Below are positions 26,409-39,009 of a stretch of 64,000 bases of DNA, in pieces. The notes below the pieces were generated by a model. The model was not told the DNA's origin and searched no databases. It saw only the letters and a program-made list of their open reading frames with translations. How positions within the stretch are numbered: position 1 is the first letter of the stretch; every line of letters starts with the position of its first letter. The DNA is from Neocallimastix lanati (nom. inval.). Lineage: Eukaryota; Neocallimastigomycota; Neocallimastigomycetes; Neocallimastigales; Neocallimastigaceae. The stretch covers positions 1,046,001 to 1,110,000 of the forward strand of contig JACVTC010000010.1 of assembly GCA_016946835.1 (NCBI GenBank), in the 5' to 3' direction. The translations under genes and the position numbers were made by a program.

Positions 26409-27669
26409 ATGGAGAATAATCCAGTTGTAAGTATAATTTATTTTTTCTATATGAAAATAATTAATATAATAAAACTTTAAAGAGAATTTTATATTTTAAA
26501 CAAATTATTAATATTAATATTTATTATTTAATTATTAAAAATATGTATTTTTTAATAAAATAAAAAAATTTTAATATATATATTTTACTTTTATAACATA
26601 ATATAATATATATTTATATTTAATTACTTTATTTCAGTACAGTGATGTGAAGGAATATTGCGAAAAATATCCATTACAAGCATATAATATTTTTCAAACC
26701 TATTTGGATTTATATATAGGTTCGGTTACAACATTTAAATTAGCTAATGCTTTATATGATATATGTTATTTAAAATTTTTGCATTATTTAAAATTAAAAG
26801 AAAAGAAAAGCTAACATTTAATATTATTTTTTATTTTTGTATTGCTTAAATAATAAGTAGTGAAAAAATGGAAAGTTGAAAATTTTATTGATTTAGAATT
26901 ATTAAAAACTATAGCATTTGAAGTTAGAAATCCAAAGGAGGTATTTTTATCGAAATTAATTTAAATTTGTATATTTTTAATTAAACATTTTTTTTTATTT
27001 TTATTTTTTTTTTTTAAATTAAAATGAAATAATAATAAAACAAAGAAAAAAAAAAAAAAACAAAAAAAAAAAAAAAAATAAAAAAGTAATTTAATAATTG
27101 ATATAATATATAATATATATATATATAAATGTTAAATTATTTATTAAAACAAGGATAGTAACAGTATTGTTATTTCAATGGGTTTAAATGAAACATGGTC
27201 TATTGAAAAGTATTTATTAATATTATATATATTATTAATTGTGTAGTTATATATTTATTTTTATTTTATTTTTTTTTTTAATTATATAATATTAAAATAA
27301 TAATAATAATATTATTATTATTATTTATTTATTTATCATTGTTTAATTTATTGAAATAGTTTAAATGAAATTTTTCAGGATTTGAAAAATGTTTCAAGGT
27401 AATTATATATAAATCATATTAAATTTAATTTATTCAAAAATTATATATATAGAATATATTTATAATTTATAATTTATAATTTATATTTTTTAAATAATGA
27501 AATAATTATATTTAAATAAAAAATTATTCCATACTTATATTTTTCCAATATTTTATTAAAAAAAAAAAAAAGTATAGTATGCGCTATATTGTCACCAGAT
27601 TCTTCAATAGTGTATTATAGAATTTCCAAAGGAATGGTACCTCCATTAAAATTGAAAAATTCAAATTAA
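26409..27669 (+). CDS. SEN15: tRNA-splicing endonuclease subunit Sen15
   Basis: Non-catalytic structural subunit of the SEN/TSEN complex, which removes introns from pre-tRNAs. Six small exons join in frame: 26409-26426, 26638-26719, 26861-26940, 27154-27209, 27360-27398 and 27573-27669; 123 residues. YPLQAYNIFQTYLDLYIVKK aligns with the AYxxYLDL block of human TSEN15. The C-terminal strand SPDSSIVYYRISKGMVPP is the family hallmark (SDSTIVYYKL in human). The intron after exon 2 needs a GTTCGG donor, weaker than the others. The exon 6 acceptor AAAG at 27569-27572 is chosen because it keeps frame. The short exon 1 (MENNPV) is the least certain; an ATG at 26331 is an alternative. No N-terminal extension is visible, so the protein is shorter than the human one (171 residues). 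Confidence 0.9.
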
Positions 27670-28102
27670 AATTTAGACATTTAAATAATTCAATTATACC
27701 CATTTTCCATTTTCCTTTACTTTATTTTTATATTTAATTATTATTATTATTATTATGTTTTTTTTTTGTTAATTTTATATCTATTTTTTTAAATATATAA
27801 CGCATTTCAATTATAAATATAAATTTATATCAAAATAAAAAAGGGAGAAAAATAATAATATTTATATTTTTATTTTTATTTTAATTTTTTTTTTTTTTTT
27901 TAGTTATTATTACTATAATAATAATTATGATAATTATAATAATAAAATCAAAAATAATAATATTATTTGGAATTAATTCAATTTATAATTTAAATTTATA
28001 AATAAATTACATATATACATATATATATATATATAGATATATGATATAATAAAACTTATTAAATATTAAAAAAGTTAGAAATATAAAAATAATTAATTTT
28101 AT
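27670..28102. other. 3' flank of SEN15
   Basis: AT-rich low-complexity DNA, TA runs and short T runs. No feature recognised. Confidence 0.6.
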
Positions 28103-28197
28103 TCAGTTTTATTTTATTTTATTTTATATTAAAATATATATATATATATATTTATTATTCACTATTAATTTATTAACTTATTTTATTGAATTGATTT
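28103..28197. repeat. Direct repeat flanking retroelement B1, left copy
   Basis: About 95 bases starting TCAGTTTTATTTTATTTTAT and ending GAATTGATTT recur in the same orientation at 32019-32098, just outside the other end of element B1. They do not match the family LTR, so they are either host DNA duplicated around the element or remnants of another repeat. Confidence 0.7.
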
Positions 28198-28359
28198 TAT
28201 TTTTTATGGATGAATGATAATACAGAATTGTCCTATATTTATTAGTCAGTAATTTTTTTTTTTCTAGTATAAATTTGTCCTACTCTATTTATTTAGTAAA
28301 TATATATATATATATTTTTTTTTAAAAAATACTCATTATAGTAATTAATCATTATAAAG

Positions 28360-29010
28360 TTTTTCGGTGTACGTCAAATAATGTAAATATTGTTAATTGT
28401 AATTTTTTTTTTTTATTATTTTTATTTATATATTCTTTTAATTAATAGAGCTTCCATCAATGAGGATTGATTTAATTTTATTTTTCATAATTTCTTCTTG
28501 AATATATTTGTATTTTATGTCTATATTATTTGCATCGTTCCTTTTTATTTTTCATTTTCAGCTATATCCTTACATGGTTTATAATCTATTCTAATATTTA
28601 TTCTAATATTTTTGTTGAATAATTCTAATCTTTTTATCCATATAGTTTATTTTGTATATTCTATTAAACTTGAGTATTCGGTTTCTGTGGTTGAAAAGGC
28701 TATATTTTTTTTTTTTTTTTTTTTGAGTAATTGATTTCCATGATATTAGACAATTTCCTAACATCAAGGTATATAGTATATATTCTAAGGGGGATCTTCT
28801 TTTAATTTCATCACCAGAAAATTATGCATCGTATCACAATAAGCACTTATAATTTTCCTTTCCATTATAATGGATTGTATAGTTTTTTTGTTCTTTTTTT
28901 TTTTTTTGTTAAGATATATTAATATTTGAATACTTGCATTCAAATCAGCCTCTGTTGGATTCTCAGAAAGTATTGCAGCTTAGTTTACTGCAAATTCTCT
29001 ACCTGGTCTT

Positions 29011-29056
<46 letters not shown>

Positions 29057-29196
29057 ATACGTATAATAGGGATCTAATTAATTTTTTTTTTAATCAGTTT
29101 TGTTTAATTTTTCCAGGGTTTTCTCTATCTTCTACTTTTACATTAATTTATGGCGTTCTAGTTATATTTAGTATTATTTTATATTCATTGTAAGTT

Positions 29197-29231
<35 letters not shown>

Positions 29232-31626
29232 ATAATTCTTTTTATTAACTTTGTAGCTCTTATTTGGTGTAATTACATTAATTTCAATGATTTTGTTTTG
29301 CTCTTTTATCTGTGGAAACTTTGTATTTTATGTTATATCTTTGTAACAACTTTGAGAAATTTCTTTATTCTCTCCTGCAGTTAATATGTTTATGTTAATA
29401 TAATAGTATATATAAATAATATTTTATATATACTATTATCTTAAATAGTAAAAACCCATTTAATATAGGGTGGATCAATGCTTTTTGGAAATGTTTTCTA
29501 TATTCCAACAATTTTCAAAACATAATTTTCCATATAGACATTGTAATTCCTTGTTTATTACATCTTTCAACTTAATCTTCAATAATTTTTATTTTTATTA
29601 ATTTTTTTTCTTTTTCTGAATTAGTATCTAACATATTTTCATTATTATATTCATTCATTAAATCTATATTATCTACAGAATTAATGTATTCCGTTTGCTT
29701 CCATTCATTTCAAATCCATTTTGATAAATGGATTGACCGAATTGATGTTACAACTATTGTTTCCCCCTCACTTCGTTTATCTAAAGGATTTAAAGAACGA
29801 AAATAAGATGTGTCTAGTGAGTCTAATGTACTTTCATTGAAGTATGCATCACAGATGATAATTAATGATTTTGAAATAATGTTGAGAACACGATAACCAA
29901 GGAGAGTTGAAAAAAAATATCCTAAGAAAAAACCTGTTTTTTTTTTGTATAATTTTTAAAAATTTCACTCTTTATATCTAATTATAAAAATAATTATAAA
30001 AAAAAAAAAAAAATACTTTGTATCCAAAAACTTTAAGTTTTGATATATCAATTTTTTTAATTGAAAAATACTTAATCGGAATTTTTAAAATTGATTCCTT
30101 GATGCCCGATTCAAGATGTACAATGTACATATACATTTAACGGTTTCATTCCACAAAATAGTAGATAATTTAGAAGAACGGAATAATATTTATGCGCCAT
30201 TATCTAATGTGTGATTAATCCTTTCAGTGCAATCATTTTGTTTGGGGGGAATACCTGGTATAGAATAATTAAATGTAATTTTCTTATTTTTAAAGATAAT
30301 TTATAAAAAAAATAGGAATTATAGTATTCTAAACCTTTATTAGATTTCTTACTTTCTTTATGTTGTAATTACCAAGTATTTTTTTTTTATAAGTTTATGA
30401 AACTCAATACATTTCTGTACTGCTTCAGATTTATTTTTAAATAAATAAACCCAGCATTTTTTTTATACTGTGATCCTCGATAAACGTTATATAATATTTT
30501 GTATCCACTAAATGATGGTGTAGGCTTGAAGTGGTCAAACGATATCAGTTTGTACAAATTTGTAATGGTAATTGTACTCTTGTTGTTTGCTTTATTGAAT
30601 GATTTTTTTTTCCTTTCGTTTTACTAAATTTGCAATCTTCACAATTTATATTATTATTCCTTTTTTTACGTAATATTGTTGTTTTCTAAAAAAATTTTGA
30701 AAATTTTGATTTCAATAATGAACAAATCTAATATGCCATAGTATTAGATTAATATTATTTATATTACAATCAATATCTTTCATTGGTCATATATTTAAAG
30801 TAAAAAAAAACAAAAAAAGGTTTTTCATCATTTATAGAGATGAGATGATAGTAATTGGTTTATTATTTTTTTTTAAATATTTGGAGTCTTTTTTTTTTTT
30901 TTTTTTTTATTATTGAACATTTTCTTTTACTAATTTAAAGCCCTCCCTTTTTTTTTTTTTTTTTTTTTTTTTACATAGGTAATGAATGGAAATTAAATTA
31001 TTTTGTATGATTGAAGCATAAAACACTTCTCCAATAAGAAAAATTATTATTTTTTATATCTTACTTTGTATAGGTCCTTTTTTATAAATTCTCTTGGATG
31101 GCTCATTTGGGTATGTAATTTCACCATTAGAAAGTTCTTCAATGCTTTAATAGTGTTTTTTTTTTTTTTTTTAATATTTTTGATTAAGTTAATTCCTATT
31201 CCATTATCAAGGATCCATGACTTTTTGTCGTTATCTTCTTTATCATTATTTTTCTTCTTTTATGATTTTGGGCCTTTATTTTTTTTTATTTTTTTTTTTT
31301 TTTACCTTTATGCTTCTTGGAGTTATTGAGTTATTATTATATTTTGTCTTTTATAATATTAGTTATTACAGTGAAACAGAAGTTGAATGATGAATCTGAA
31401 TTTGAATCTGAATTTTATTCTTCATACTTAACATTATAAGATTTGAAGTTTCTTTTATTAACCTTTCCTAACTTAAAAGTGTTTATTTTACGTTTTAATT
31501 TTTATTTCTTGATTTGTTATTATCATTTTTCTTTTCTTCTCTATAGTTTTTTTTTTTTTTTTTTGGTGAATTTGATTTTTCATAATCAAAGGAATAATTT
31601 CAAATCTGAATATCGTTTGTGAAAGT

Positions 31627-31679
<53 letters not shown>

Positions 31680-31948
31680 ACAAAATTTTGAATATGAAAT
31701 TCATTTGTTGTTTTTACTTAAAATATTTGGAGGCTCTACTTTAACAGAAAATATCATTTCATTATGGTGCTTGAGGTATTTATTTGTCTATGTCAAAAAA
31801 AAAAAAGTTATTTATAATCATTTTTTCTATAATAGTCTAACATTATTGGTAACCTATAACGCTACTCTACATTATACTATCAAACAGAAATATTTTTAGA
31901 ATTAATAATGTAGTATAATTTACAATATCATAACTGTGATAGTTAACA
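28360..31948 (-). mobile_element. Ty1/copia-type LTR retrotransposon relic B1
   Basis: Minus-strand copia-order pol, heavily mutated. From 5' to 3' (falling coordinates): right LTR 31806-31948; gag about 31800-30950; GAG-pre-integrase WHIRFVH about 30724-30745; integrase core start about 30470-30560; integrase PKQNDCTERINHTLDN about 30190-30240; integrase C-terminal part about 29690-29900; reverse transcriptase about 29590-28900; RNase H with FSTTETEYSSLIEY at 28660-28703. Stops, frameshifts and many T-run insertions interrupt every domain. The order integrase before reverse transcriptase defines Ty1/copia. No left LTR is recognisable. Long stretches are homologous to B2 and C. Confidence 0.87.
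31806..31948 (+). repeat. LTR-like repeat of the B/C copia family (right end of B1)
   Basis: It starts (T)GTTATTTATAATC and ends TAGTTAACA, giving near-TG..CA ends. The central AGTCTAACATTATTGGTAAC and the segment ACTATCAAACAGAAATATTT are shared with the copies at 53024-53181 (reverse orientation) and 54789-54955. Confidence 0.75.
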
Positions 31949-32018
31949 AAACTCCTAATTAAATAATAAAAATAAGAAAGATAAAAATAAAATAATAATA
32001 CTTAATTTTAGTTATTAA

Positions 32019-32098
32019 TCAGTTTTATTTTATTTTATATTAAAAAAAATATATATATTATTCATTATTAATTTATTTACTTATTTCATTGAATTGAT
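32019..32098. repeat. Direct repeat flanking retroelement B1, right copy
   Basis: Partner of 28103-28197 in the same orientation, about 3.9 kb away, slightly shorter through loss of TTTTA and TA units. Confidence 0.7.
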
Positions 32099-32204
32099 GT
32101 TTTTTTTTTTTTTTTTTTTTTTTTTTAGATATATAAGATTAAAAAATCTAATAAATCAATTTAATTTTTGATATATATTGTAAGAACTACTTTCAAACTT
32201 GTAT

Positions 32205-33300
32205 TATTAATATTTTATTATTATTTTTGAATATGATGGAAATAATAATAATAACAATACTTTTAATAATATTAATACTAATACAAATACTAATAGTAAT
32301 AGTAATACTAATATTAATAACAATAATAATTATAATAATTATCTATCTAAAATAAAGGATTTTACTATTTAGATCGTTTTTGTTAGTATTTATATATTCA
32401 GTAATATTTTCATTAAGTATATATTATATATATATATATATATTTTTTTTTTAAATCCATAAAAAATAAAAAGATTAACATCAATAATACTAAAAAAAAA
32501 CAATATATTACTATTGTTATCTTCATTTTGAATATATAATTATGTATTATATTGATATTTTCTAATTTAATATCCTTTATCCTGTTCCATATCAAGTTTT
32601 TACCGTATCTTAATTTTTTTTTTTTTGGTGATAACATAAGTTAAAATTTAAGATGATATGGTTCTTATCATTTATTCTTAAGTTGAGGTCAATACCAATA
32701 AACTATCTTAAAGTATCGATTTTTTCCTAACCGATTGCATATTAACAAAGGATTTTTACTATTTTTTTTTTATAGGCTATCTATAGATTAAATCCATGAT
32801 CAAATTAAGTATTTTATAATTTTTAAATTTTTTTTTTTTTTTTTTTTAATTTTTTTTTAATTTTTTTTACCTAATGAAACAACCAATGGTGATATATCAT
32901 TATCTCAATTAATATTAATTGAATCATTAATTAAAAAAAAATTTTTTTTGAACCCTTCTCTTAAAAAAAAAAAGAGCTTTTCATTCATAATTATTGTTCA
33001 AATTATGGTTTCAATTGATATATATATATACATACCATGGGTTAATGAATACTTTAAATATTTTATATTAAAATACTTTACAAAACTTTTATAATTTCTA
33101 TGAATCCATATAAATATAATGATATTTTTAGGTAATATGTAATCAATAATGACTAAATAATATAATACTTTAAATAATCATTATCAGCAATACTAACATC
33201 ATGATAAATCATAAGATATAGAGAGCATGTCTCACTAAAACTATTCCTTATGACAGTAATTATTAGGGTTATCTTTTCTTATTTTTTGTACTTCATGATC
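32205..33300 (+). other. Unassigned region with coding-like traces
   Basis: At 32229-32374 a plus-strand frame reads Asn/Thr/Ser-rich (NTNTNTNSNSNTN) using mixed codons (AAT, AAC, ACT, ACA, AGT) and ends KDFTI. Near 32873-32935 a second frame reads TNETTNGDISLSQLILIESL and then Lys. No splice-consistent gene could be assembled and the family is unknown. Possible decayed gene or exons of an unrecognised one. Confidence 0.25.
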
Positions 33301-33306
33301 ATTTAA

Positions 33307-33345
<39 letters not shown>

Positions 33346-33350
<5 letters not shown>

Positions 33351-33418
33351 AACCTCTCATTTTCTAATAATAAATGAGTGCCAGATTGATAGGATAGTTG
33401 TTATTTTTATTGGAGTTC

Positions 33419-33455
<37 letters not shown>

Positions 33456-33900
33456 ATTAATAATTTAGTTGTTTTATTCTTTCATCAAAATATTTTTTTA
33501 TGGCAAGGCAAGGGAAGGAGGTGTTTTTCTCCCTCCCTCCATTTTTCATTCTATTTTTAAATTTACATCAACACCATATTCTTTAAATAGAATTTAATTG
33601 ACAATTTTGTCGTTGGAATGATTATCAAAGGACCTTACTTTAAAGGAAATTGATAATTCACATTGAAGCTAAAACTACGTAGTGTGTGCTATGGTTATGC
33701 GAGCTTGAGGAAGGAAATGTGAGCCTTCAATCACCACTGGAGTATCTAGAATAGTTATGGGATTATTATCTCTTTTTCTAATCGAGTATCATCTATTTAA
33801 ATACAAAGTGTAATATTCTGATGCCTATTAGATACTATTCGAGCAAGGTAATGAATGTAGTGATATGAAAGATATCTTATGTATATATAGGCTATTTTGC
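33346..33900. other. GC-richer island without recognised gene
   Basis: Between two homopolymer tracts the sequence is noticeably less AT-biased. It includes a purine-rich GGCAAGGCAAGGGAAGGAGG (33502-33521) followed by the pyrimidine run CTCCCTCCCTCC (33528-33539), and TACGTAGTGTGTGCTATGG (near 33676). I find no open frame over about 40 codons and no match to a known RNA. Could be a transposon relic, an RNA or a decayed gene. Confidence 0.35.
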
Positions 33901-34027
33901 ATTTTATAAATACGAAATGATAGTAATTTTTATATATATAATGAGAAATTGATTTTCATTGATATATATATATATATATTTTTTTTCTAAAAAAAAGGTA
34001 ATTAAAAAAAAAAAAAAAAAAAAGGAA

Positions 34028-34105
34028 AAATAATCAATAAATTATTTCTAGTTCATCATCTATTCATCTATCCATTATAGACATTTTACTAACAACATAC
34101 TCAAC

Positions 34106-34137
<32 letters not shown>

Positions 34138-34370
34138 TATAAATAACCAATAAATTAGTTCTGGTTCATCATCTATTCATCTATTCATCTATCTGTATGA
34201 TCATTTTAACAATAACAACAAAAAAAAAATAAAAAAAAAAAAAGATAAAGAAAAAAAAAAAAGAAGAAAGAAAAGAAAAGAAAAAATAACCAATAAATTA
34301 TTTCTAGTTCATCATCAATTCATCCCTTTATAATATAATATTTGAACTGTAACAACAACAACAACAACAA
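34028..34370. repeat. Three imperfect tandem units of about 110-145 bp
   Basis: Each unit carries AATAAATTA, then TTCATCATCTATTCATC and a CAACAA-rich, A-rich end. Copies start near 34031, 34145 and 34288. The units are separated by A runs and TA runs of different length. Confidence 0.8.
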
Positions 34371-35947
34371 CAAAAAAAAAAAAAAAAAAAAAAAATTTTT
34401 TTTATTAATAAATGAATCTTCAACCTAAAGAATTTTTAATTTTTTCAAAAGTGTAATTTATTTTTTTTTTATTTTTTTTTTATCTTATTTTATTAATAAT
34501 ATAAAAAATAAAAAAAATCTATTATATATATTTATACTTATGTTATTTTGTATATAATATGGTAATCTTAATTTTAATAGGAATTAAAATTAATTATAAT
34601 ATACTATTACTATTACTATTACCATTATTATAATTATATCAATTATTATATTTCATTTATAATAATTGAAAAATAATCATAATATTTTATTATTATTATT
34701 ATTATTTTTTTTTGTAGATATGAATATATATATATATGTATAAAATTTTATTTTAATTGTAATTCAAATAAATCTCAGATTATTAAAAATATAAAAGTAT
34801 TTCTGTCTGTTAAGATTAATATTTAATTATTTTTTTTTCTTTATATATTTATATATAAAATGGTATAAACTTTTTTTTTTTTTTTTTTTTTTTAAAAAAA
34901 ATATTTATTTATATATATATATATATATAAGTATTATAGTATTATAGTCTTATTAATAAATTAAACTTTTTCTAATATTATTATTACAAAGTTATATATC
35001 ATACAATTTTTATTTTTATAGTAATATTATAATAAAATATCAAATTTTAAAAACCAAAAGGAAAAAAGTAATTATGGATAATATATATAGAAAGATTGTA
35101 ATAAAATATAAATAAATAACATTGAAATATAATCTTTAATTATTTTTTTTTATGATATACATAATATACATAATATATATATATATATATATATTATTAT
35201 TATTATTATTATTATTTTTAAAAAAAAGGTAACAATTAAATTAAAAATACCTAATCTTTTTTTAAAAAAAATTTAAAAGAAAAAAAAATAATTAACAACA
35301 GAGAAGACTTCATTAGGTATTAGTTAATTATCCCATAAATTATTATATAAAATAAACTATAATACTTTTATTAATTATTTAATTATTTAATTATTTATTA
35401 TTATGATTTATTAAATAATATTTATACCTAAATAAAAAAGTTTATAATCCCATTTATTTTATTATTTTCAATAATACAATTAATTATATGAATTAATGAC
35501 ATTGACATTAAAAAAAAAAAAAATTAACTTTAATATATATATTTATATCTTTATGGATTTTAAATTATTAAAAAAATTAAAATAATAATAATAATAATAA
35601 AAAAAAAAAAACAGAAAAAACAGAAAAAGAAATAAAAAAAGAAATAAAAACAATATTATTAAAACTTTTAATATATATATATATATATAATTTAAAAAAG
35701 AAATAAAAAAAAGAATAAAAAAATAAAAAAAATAAAGATATAAAGAAATAAATAAAAGGAATAAATAAAGAGAGAAAAAGGAATAAAAAGGAATTGAGAG
35801 AGAAGGAGAGAGAGAGAGAAAAAGAGAGATTCAATTTTACCAAAACTTTGGTTAAAACCAAAAAAATATAAAATAAAAACAAAATTAAAAAAAATTTTTT
35901 TTTTCATATTTATTTTTTATATTAAATATTAAATATTTAATAGGATA

Positions 35948-35995
<48 letters not shown>

Positions 35996-37934
35996 AAAAG
36001 AAATAAATAAATAAATAATAAAAGAAATTTTTAAATTAAATTTAATTTTTTTTAATTTAATTTTTTTTAAATTTAATTTTTTATATTTAATCTCTATATG
36101 AAATTTTCCCATTCATTGCCACAAATTAGAAAAAAAATTTTTTTTTTTTTTTAATTTTTTTTAATATTTAATTTCTTTTTTTTTTTTTTTTTTTAATTTT
36201 TTTTTCTCTTGCTTTATTTTAGGTAAATTTTTTTTTTTTTTTCATGTTTTCATGAAATGTTTAAACTGCTTGTTGTGTGTAAAACTTTAAATAAAAGATT
36301 ATAAAAAAATTAAAAAAAAATTTAAATATTAAAAAAAATTTTATTTTTTTTTTATATAATAATAAAGTTTTCATTTTTAATTTATTTTTAATAAATTTTA
36401 TTTTAAGAATTTTTAATTTTATAAATTTAAAATATTTTTAATTTTTTATTATTATTATTATTTTTTTTTTTTTTGTATTTAAAACTATCTTTTAAATAAA
36501 AAAAAATTATTATTTTTATATTTTTTATATTTTTGTATTCTCATTCTTCATTAACTTTATATATGCTTTATTTATTTTATTTTTCATATCTTTTATATAA
36601 AATCTATTTATAATTTATATATACAATTTTATATAAATAATTTTTATATATAATTATAATTTTTATATAAATAATTTTTATATATATTTGTAATTTTTAT
36701 ATAGATTAATGTTAAACTTTTCAAAACATTTTAATTAGTTATTATTATTTTATGGTATTTTTTTTTTTAATTATTTTTTAATTATTTTTATAGAAAATAA
36801 TAATCATTTTTTTTATTTTTTTAAAAAAAAAAGTCATATAACCAAAAATAAATATAATTCATTATTAATATTTTATTTTATTTTTATTTTATTTTTATAT
36901 ATTAATTGGATCATCTATTTAAATTAAACATTAAAACTTTTTTTTTTTCTTTAAAAAATTGAATTTATTATTAAAAAAAGTAATAATAACTAATTGAATA
37001 ATAAATAACAAAATATATATATGTAATGAATTATTCTTTAACAATAAATTATTCTATATATTTACTTATTTAAGTATTTATTAATTTGAATGAATATTTA
37101 TAAAACAATATACAAAGAAATAAAAAAAAAAATAAAAAAAACAAACAAATAAAAAAAAGGTTGATGAAAAATAAAAGATATAAAAAGTATTCTAAAAGAT
37201 CTTTCGAAATCATTTAAAAAAATAAAATAAAAAAAAAAAAAAAGAATGGCTGGATGGAATGGATTCCATTTTGAAATTTTAAAAATTTTAAAAATTTAAA
37301 AATTTTATGTTTTGCTAAAAAAAAAAAAAAAATATTATAAAATTTTATTTAGTAAAATTATTATTATTTATTAATTTATTATTTATTTATTTATTTATTT
37401 ATTATTAATTTTATATAAAATTCATTTGTATTTTTAAATTATTATATCTATTATTATTTATTATTATTATTATTAATTTATTTATTTATTATTTATCATT
37501 CACAGTTTATATATATATTGATCTATATAAATATATAAATATATAATATATAAATATATAATATATAATATATAATATATATATTTTTTTTATCAAGATC
37601 TATTTTTTTTAAAACTTTTTTGTTGTATAAAAATAATGTTATACATATTTAATTAGATTTATTATATTTTAATATATTAAATGGGGAATTTTAATATTGG
37701 AATAATATTAATAAATTTTAATAATAAATATTAATATTGAATAATAATAAATAATAAATAATAAATGATAAAAAAAAAAAATTATTAAAATTTAAATAAA
37801 TCAATAAAATTTCATATTTTATTTATTTATTTATTTATTTATTTAAATTTTAATATTTTAATATTTTTTTTTTTTTCTATTATTAATTTGAAATCCAATA
37901 GTTTTCATGTAGTATGAATTAATTCAATAATAAT

Positions 37935-38020
<86 letters not shown>

Positions 38021-38212
38021 TTTCTTTTTTTTTTTTTTTTTAAATTAATAATTTTAATAATTTTTTTTTTATATATAAATAATTTATAATTATTTATAAT
38101 TAATTTTATTATATATTATATATGTTATAATTATTTATATTATATATTATATATAAAAATTATTGATGTCAGTTTGTTCAATCTATCTAAAGAATTTAAA
38201 GAATTTACTAAT

Positions 38213-38253
<41 letters not shown>

Positions 38254-38281
38254 TTTTACATTTTATTATTTTTATTAAAAA

Positions 38282-38345
<64 letters not shown>

Positions 38346-39009
38346 ATTTATATATAAATGACATTCTTATATTTACTGAAAAATATGTACTTTTAACAAA
38401 AAAAAATAAATTTTGCTTTCGTTAATGAATAAAATTATCTTTAAATTTATATGGGACGGAATTCTTTATTATTTACATTATTTAATATAATATATGATTT
38501 TATGATTTTATTATTTATATATATTTTTTAATATAATTTTATATTTTATATTTTGTATTTCATATAACTTTGGTTATAATATATTTTAATGTTGAAATAT
38601 ATATATTTCTTACATATATATATTTATGCTTTTTTTTTTTTTTTTTTTTTTTTAATAGTATTAATGAGTATATATATATTTTATCATAAGTTTATAATGA
38701 TTATTAAATAGATTTAAAAAATATTATATCTTTTATTGATAAAAAAAAAAAATTATTTATACAATTATTTTTTTTTTATTATATATATATTATTTTATTA
38801 TTAATTTTATTAAAATTATATATATATATATTTTACATCTATCTATATTCTATATTTATAACTTAATAATTAATAATTTTTTTTTTATTATTTTTCTATT
38901 ATTTTATTATTATTTTTTTTTTATTATTTTATTTTTACTTTATTTTTAGTTTTATTATTATTATTTATTATTATTATTTATTATTATTACTATTATTATT
39001 ATTTTTTAA
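34371..39009. other. Long gene-free AT-rich region, 3' of the membrane protein gene
   Basis: Homopolymer runs, TA repeats, an (AAAT)n tract at about 35945-35993, a purine-rich GA tract near 35770-35830 and an AAT tract at 37936-38019. The frames found here are products of low complexity. A short AATGGCTGGATGGAATGG patch at 37245 is the only GC-richer sequence noted. Confidence 0.6.
37936..38019. repeat. (AAT)n trinucleotide microsatellite, about 28 copies
   Basis: Uninterrupted tandem AAT units. Confidence 0.95.

Noticed and set aside
35577..36112. Hydrophobic/Phe-rich minus-strand frames
   Set aside because: Read through A-rich purine and AAAT repeats; no start context or conserved residues.
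37245..37300. Small frame MAGWNGFHFEILKILKI
   Set aside because: 17 codons only, no splice context or conserved partner.
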